In this document: piece after piece, positions 62,440-64,000 of the stretch
How positions within the stretch are numbered: the first letter of the stretch is position 1
Layout of the letters: every line of letters begins with the position of its first letter
Origin: Nibribacter ruber
Lineage (GTDB): Bacteria > Bacteroidota > Bacteroidia > Cytophagales > Hymenobacteraceae
NCBI RefSeq assembly: GCF_009913235.1
Contig: NZ_CP047897.1
Location: forward strand, 310,001-374,000
Direction: 5' to 3'
DNA length: 64,000 nucleotides
Made by a program: the position numbers and the translations under genes
Notes under the pieces: model-generated
Databases searched by the model: none
The model's input: the letters and a program-made list of their open reading frames with translations, nothing else
What the model was told of the DNA's origin: nothing

Positions 62440-63189
62440 ATGGCAGCAACTATCGTATCGGTCATCAACCAAAAAGGCGGCACGGGCAAAACCACCACCA
62501 CCATAAACCTTGGGAGCGCTCTCCAAAAGCTGGGAAAGCGCGTGCTGTTGATCGATTTAGACCCTCAAGCCAACTTGTCTTATTCCTTGGGCCTTACAGA
62601 GCCAGAACGCACGCTGGCAGACGTGTTCACCGGGCAGCATAGCCTGCCAGACATTCTGCAAGAGTGTGATGGGCTGCAGGTGGCACCTGGTTCAAATGAA
62701 CTGGTGGACGTGGAAATATCGTTGGTAGGTCAGGAGAGCCGTGAGCAATTCTTGCAGAGCATGTTGCAGGAAACCAAAGGCTTTGACTACATCTTGATTG
62801 ACTGCCCACCGTCGCTTTCCCTGTTAACGGTTAATGCGCTCACGGCCTCGCATGAGGTGATTATTCCGCTTCAGATGGAAGTGCTGACGCTCCAGGGCCT
62901 TGGACAGATTTTGAATACGGTGAAACAGATAAAGAGTACGCTCAATCCTGCATTGAAAGTGAAAGGCATAGTGGTGGTCATGTATGACAAACGCCGCAAG
63001 CTGAGCCTGGAGATTGAAGAGTACCTGCAGGACAACGTGGAGGAGCGTATTTTTAAACAGCGCATAAGGCTGAACGTGAAGTTGGCAGAGGCGCCCTCCT
63101 TTGGTAAGAGTGTACTGGACTATGATTCAGCCTCTAACGGGGCCAAAGATTATCTGGGTCTGGCAAAAGAATACCTGGCCGCCAAGTAA
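62440..63189 (+). CDS. ParA-family ATPase, second copy, not paired with ParB
   Basis: A 249-residue deviant Walker ATPase starting MAATIVSVINQKGGTGKTTT, with LLIDLDPQANLSYSLG, YILIDCPPSLSLLTVNAL and LAEAPSFGKSVLDYD. It is closer to ParA than to MinD. No ParB is next to it. Instead the following gene, 117 nt downstream, is a multi-HAMP signalling protein, so it may place that signalling complex or a chemosensory cluster in the cell, as ParC/PpfA-type ATPases do; that is inference. Confidence 0.9.
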   Translation: MAATIVSVINQKGGTGKTTTTINLGSALQKLGKRVLLIDLDPQANLSYSLGLTEPERTLADVFTGQHSLPDILQECDGLQVAPGSNELVDVEISLVGQESREQFLQSMLQETKGFDYILIDCPPSLSLLTVNALTASHEVIIPLQMEVLTLQGLGQILNTVKQIKSTLNPALKVKGIVVVMYDKRRKLSLEIEEYLQDNVEERIFKQRIRLNVKLAEAPSFGKSVLDYDSASNGAKDYLGLAKEYLAAK

Positions 63190-63306
63190 GCACCGTTCTT
63201 GAATTCTATTTATTACTATATTGCATAGCTTAACTAAGCAGTAAACCCTATAAAACGGCAAGCAATTGCCAAAGCACGTAACAACGCTCTACAATCACAA
63301 TATACA

Positions 63307-64000
63307 ATGGCTTTAGGTAAAAACTTAAAACTCAATAAGGACAAGTTGATTGGGAAGTCAGAGGCCGAGAAGTCTGCAGCGAAACCTGCCGCAGAAACCT
63401 CGTCGACTGAAGGAGTAGAAGAGACGCCCGCACCAGCGCCGGTAGAGGAGCCAACTCCTGCCGCTTCTGATGCGCCCGATTCTCTTGACACTTCCTCTGA
63501 TGATTTCCTTTCTGATTCTGGTGCAGGAGACGATGAGAAGGAGAGGATGGAGGATGTTCCCTTATTGGCAGTGCCGTTAGTGCAGGCGGATCAGGCCAGG
63601 CGTAGTAATACGCCTAGGCTCCAGTACCAGCTGCAAGACAATGATTACATCAATGAGCAGTTGAACCGCGTCTTGTACGCGTTAGACGCGTTTAAGAAAG
63701 GTGACGTCTCTGTAAGGTTAACCAAACAGAATAATGACATCTTCTCAGAGATAGCCGAAGCCTACAATTCCATGGTGGAGATGATTGGTGGTGTAGGTGG
63801 TGAGGTTTCCCGTATCTCTAAAGTAGCCGGGGTAGAGGGTAATCTGAAAGCCCGTGCCTCTGCTGAGAATGCCTCTGGTTTCTGGAAAGACATGATTAAC
63901 AATATCAACGGTTTGGTGGACTCCATCGCCGTTCCGGTATTGGAGGTAGGCAAGGTATTGAAGAACATCTCCCGGGGTAACCTGGATGAGACGTTCCAGA
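63307..64000 (+). CDS. Soluble multi-HAMP signalling protein, 5' part (likely hybrid histidine kinase)
   Basis: From ATG 63307 the frame stays open to the window end, 231 codons. Residues 1-85 are Ala/Glu/Pro/Ser-rich and disordered, with no membrane segment. From about 110 HAMP-type helices appear: LNRVLYALDAFKKGDVSVRL, IFSEIAEAYNSMVEMIGGVG, then FWKDMINNINGLVDSIAVPV and a VLKNISRGNLDETF linker typical of poly-HAMP arrays. In Bacteroidota and fungi such arrays precede histidine kinase and receiver domains. The output domain lies outside the window, so the final call is inferred. Confidence 0.75.
   Translation, partial: MALGKNLKLNKDKLIGKSEAEKSAAKPAAETSSTEGVEETPAPAPVEEPTPAASDAPDSLDTSSDDFLSDSGAGDDEKERMEDVPLLAVPLVQADQARRSNTPRLQYQLQDNDYINEQLNRVLYALDAFKKGDVSVRLTKQNNDIFSEIAEAYNSMVEMIGGVGGEVSRISKVAGVEGNLKARASAENASGFWKDMINNINGLVDSIAVPVLEVGKVLKNISRGNLDETFQ

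Noticed and set aside
62440-63189. Plasmid or integrated-element partition locus
   Set aside because: No ParB, replication or mobility genes are adjacent; the neighbour is a signalling protein.

Overview
The window looks like chromosomal DNA from a Bacteroidota bacterium of the order Cytophagales, probably the Hymenobacteraceae (Rufibacter-like; this is an inference from gene families and style, no search was run). Supporting signs are Bacteroidota-type promoters (TTG, 19-21 nt, TAnnTTTG), few Shine-Dalgarno sites, lineage-typical families (DUF5683, DUF3822, DUF4296, SpmA-SpmB fusion, long LepB) and moderate GC. There are 65 protein genes (two cut by the window ends), one tRNA-Cys and no rRNA, transposase or CRISPR array.

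Layout: 1-9336 holds the tsaD tail, an M14 peptidase, an SpmAB-type membrane protein, an MBL hydrolase, a serine hydrolase, a thioesterase-smpB pair, an NlpC/P60 hydrolase, an HNH endonuclease and a small secreted protein. 9789-15774 has rpsA, tRNA-Cys and a cyanophycinase-cyanophycin synthetase pair for nitrogen storage. 15906-20666 carries two methyltransferases plus a TPMT-like one, kdsA, apaG and ung. 20773-25650 is a tight minus-strand operon (MBL hydrolase, parA, parB, DUF5683, dapB, lepB). 25651-26806 has no gene but contains a GC-rich stretch with many potential stems. 26807-36423 is yidC, pyrG, a four-CBM48 secreted protein coupled to a retropepsin-like protease, an outer-membrane-like protein, an orphan ABC ATPase and a threonine aldolase. 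36500-44770 is mixed housekeeping (YfcE, pyrE, coaD, NUDIX, thioesterase, helicase) with one AT-rich orphan gene. 44774-48603 includes a Bat/DUF58 von Willebrand cluster. 48658-58306 includes a FAD-Rieske oxidoreductase, MATE pump, aminotransferase, ergothioneine genes egtD-egtB and menC. The end has a sirtuin, topA, SixA phosphatase and an orphan ParA followed by a multi-HAMP signalling protein.

The most striking feature is a family of about 29 dispersed palindromes (core roughly CGTTTTTGGCCTGTTTTC, 2 nt, then its complement), about one per 2.2 kb. Most sit a few bases after stop codons. Several have locus-specific outer arms that stay complementary, and at least five loci are further enclosed in a second, unrelated inverted repeat. 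One copy lies in frame inside egtB and one supplies a stop codon. Copies upstream of genes also create spurious N-terminal extensions, so several starts here are placed downstream of them.
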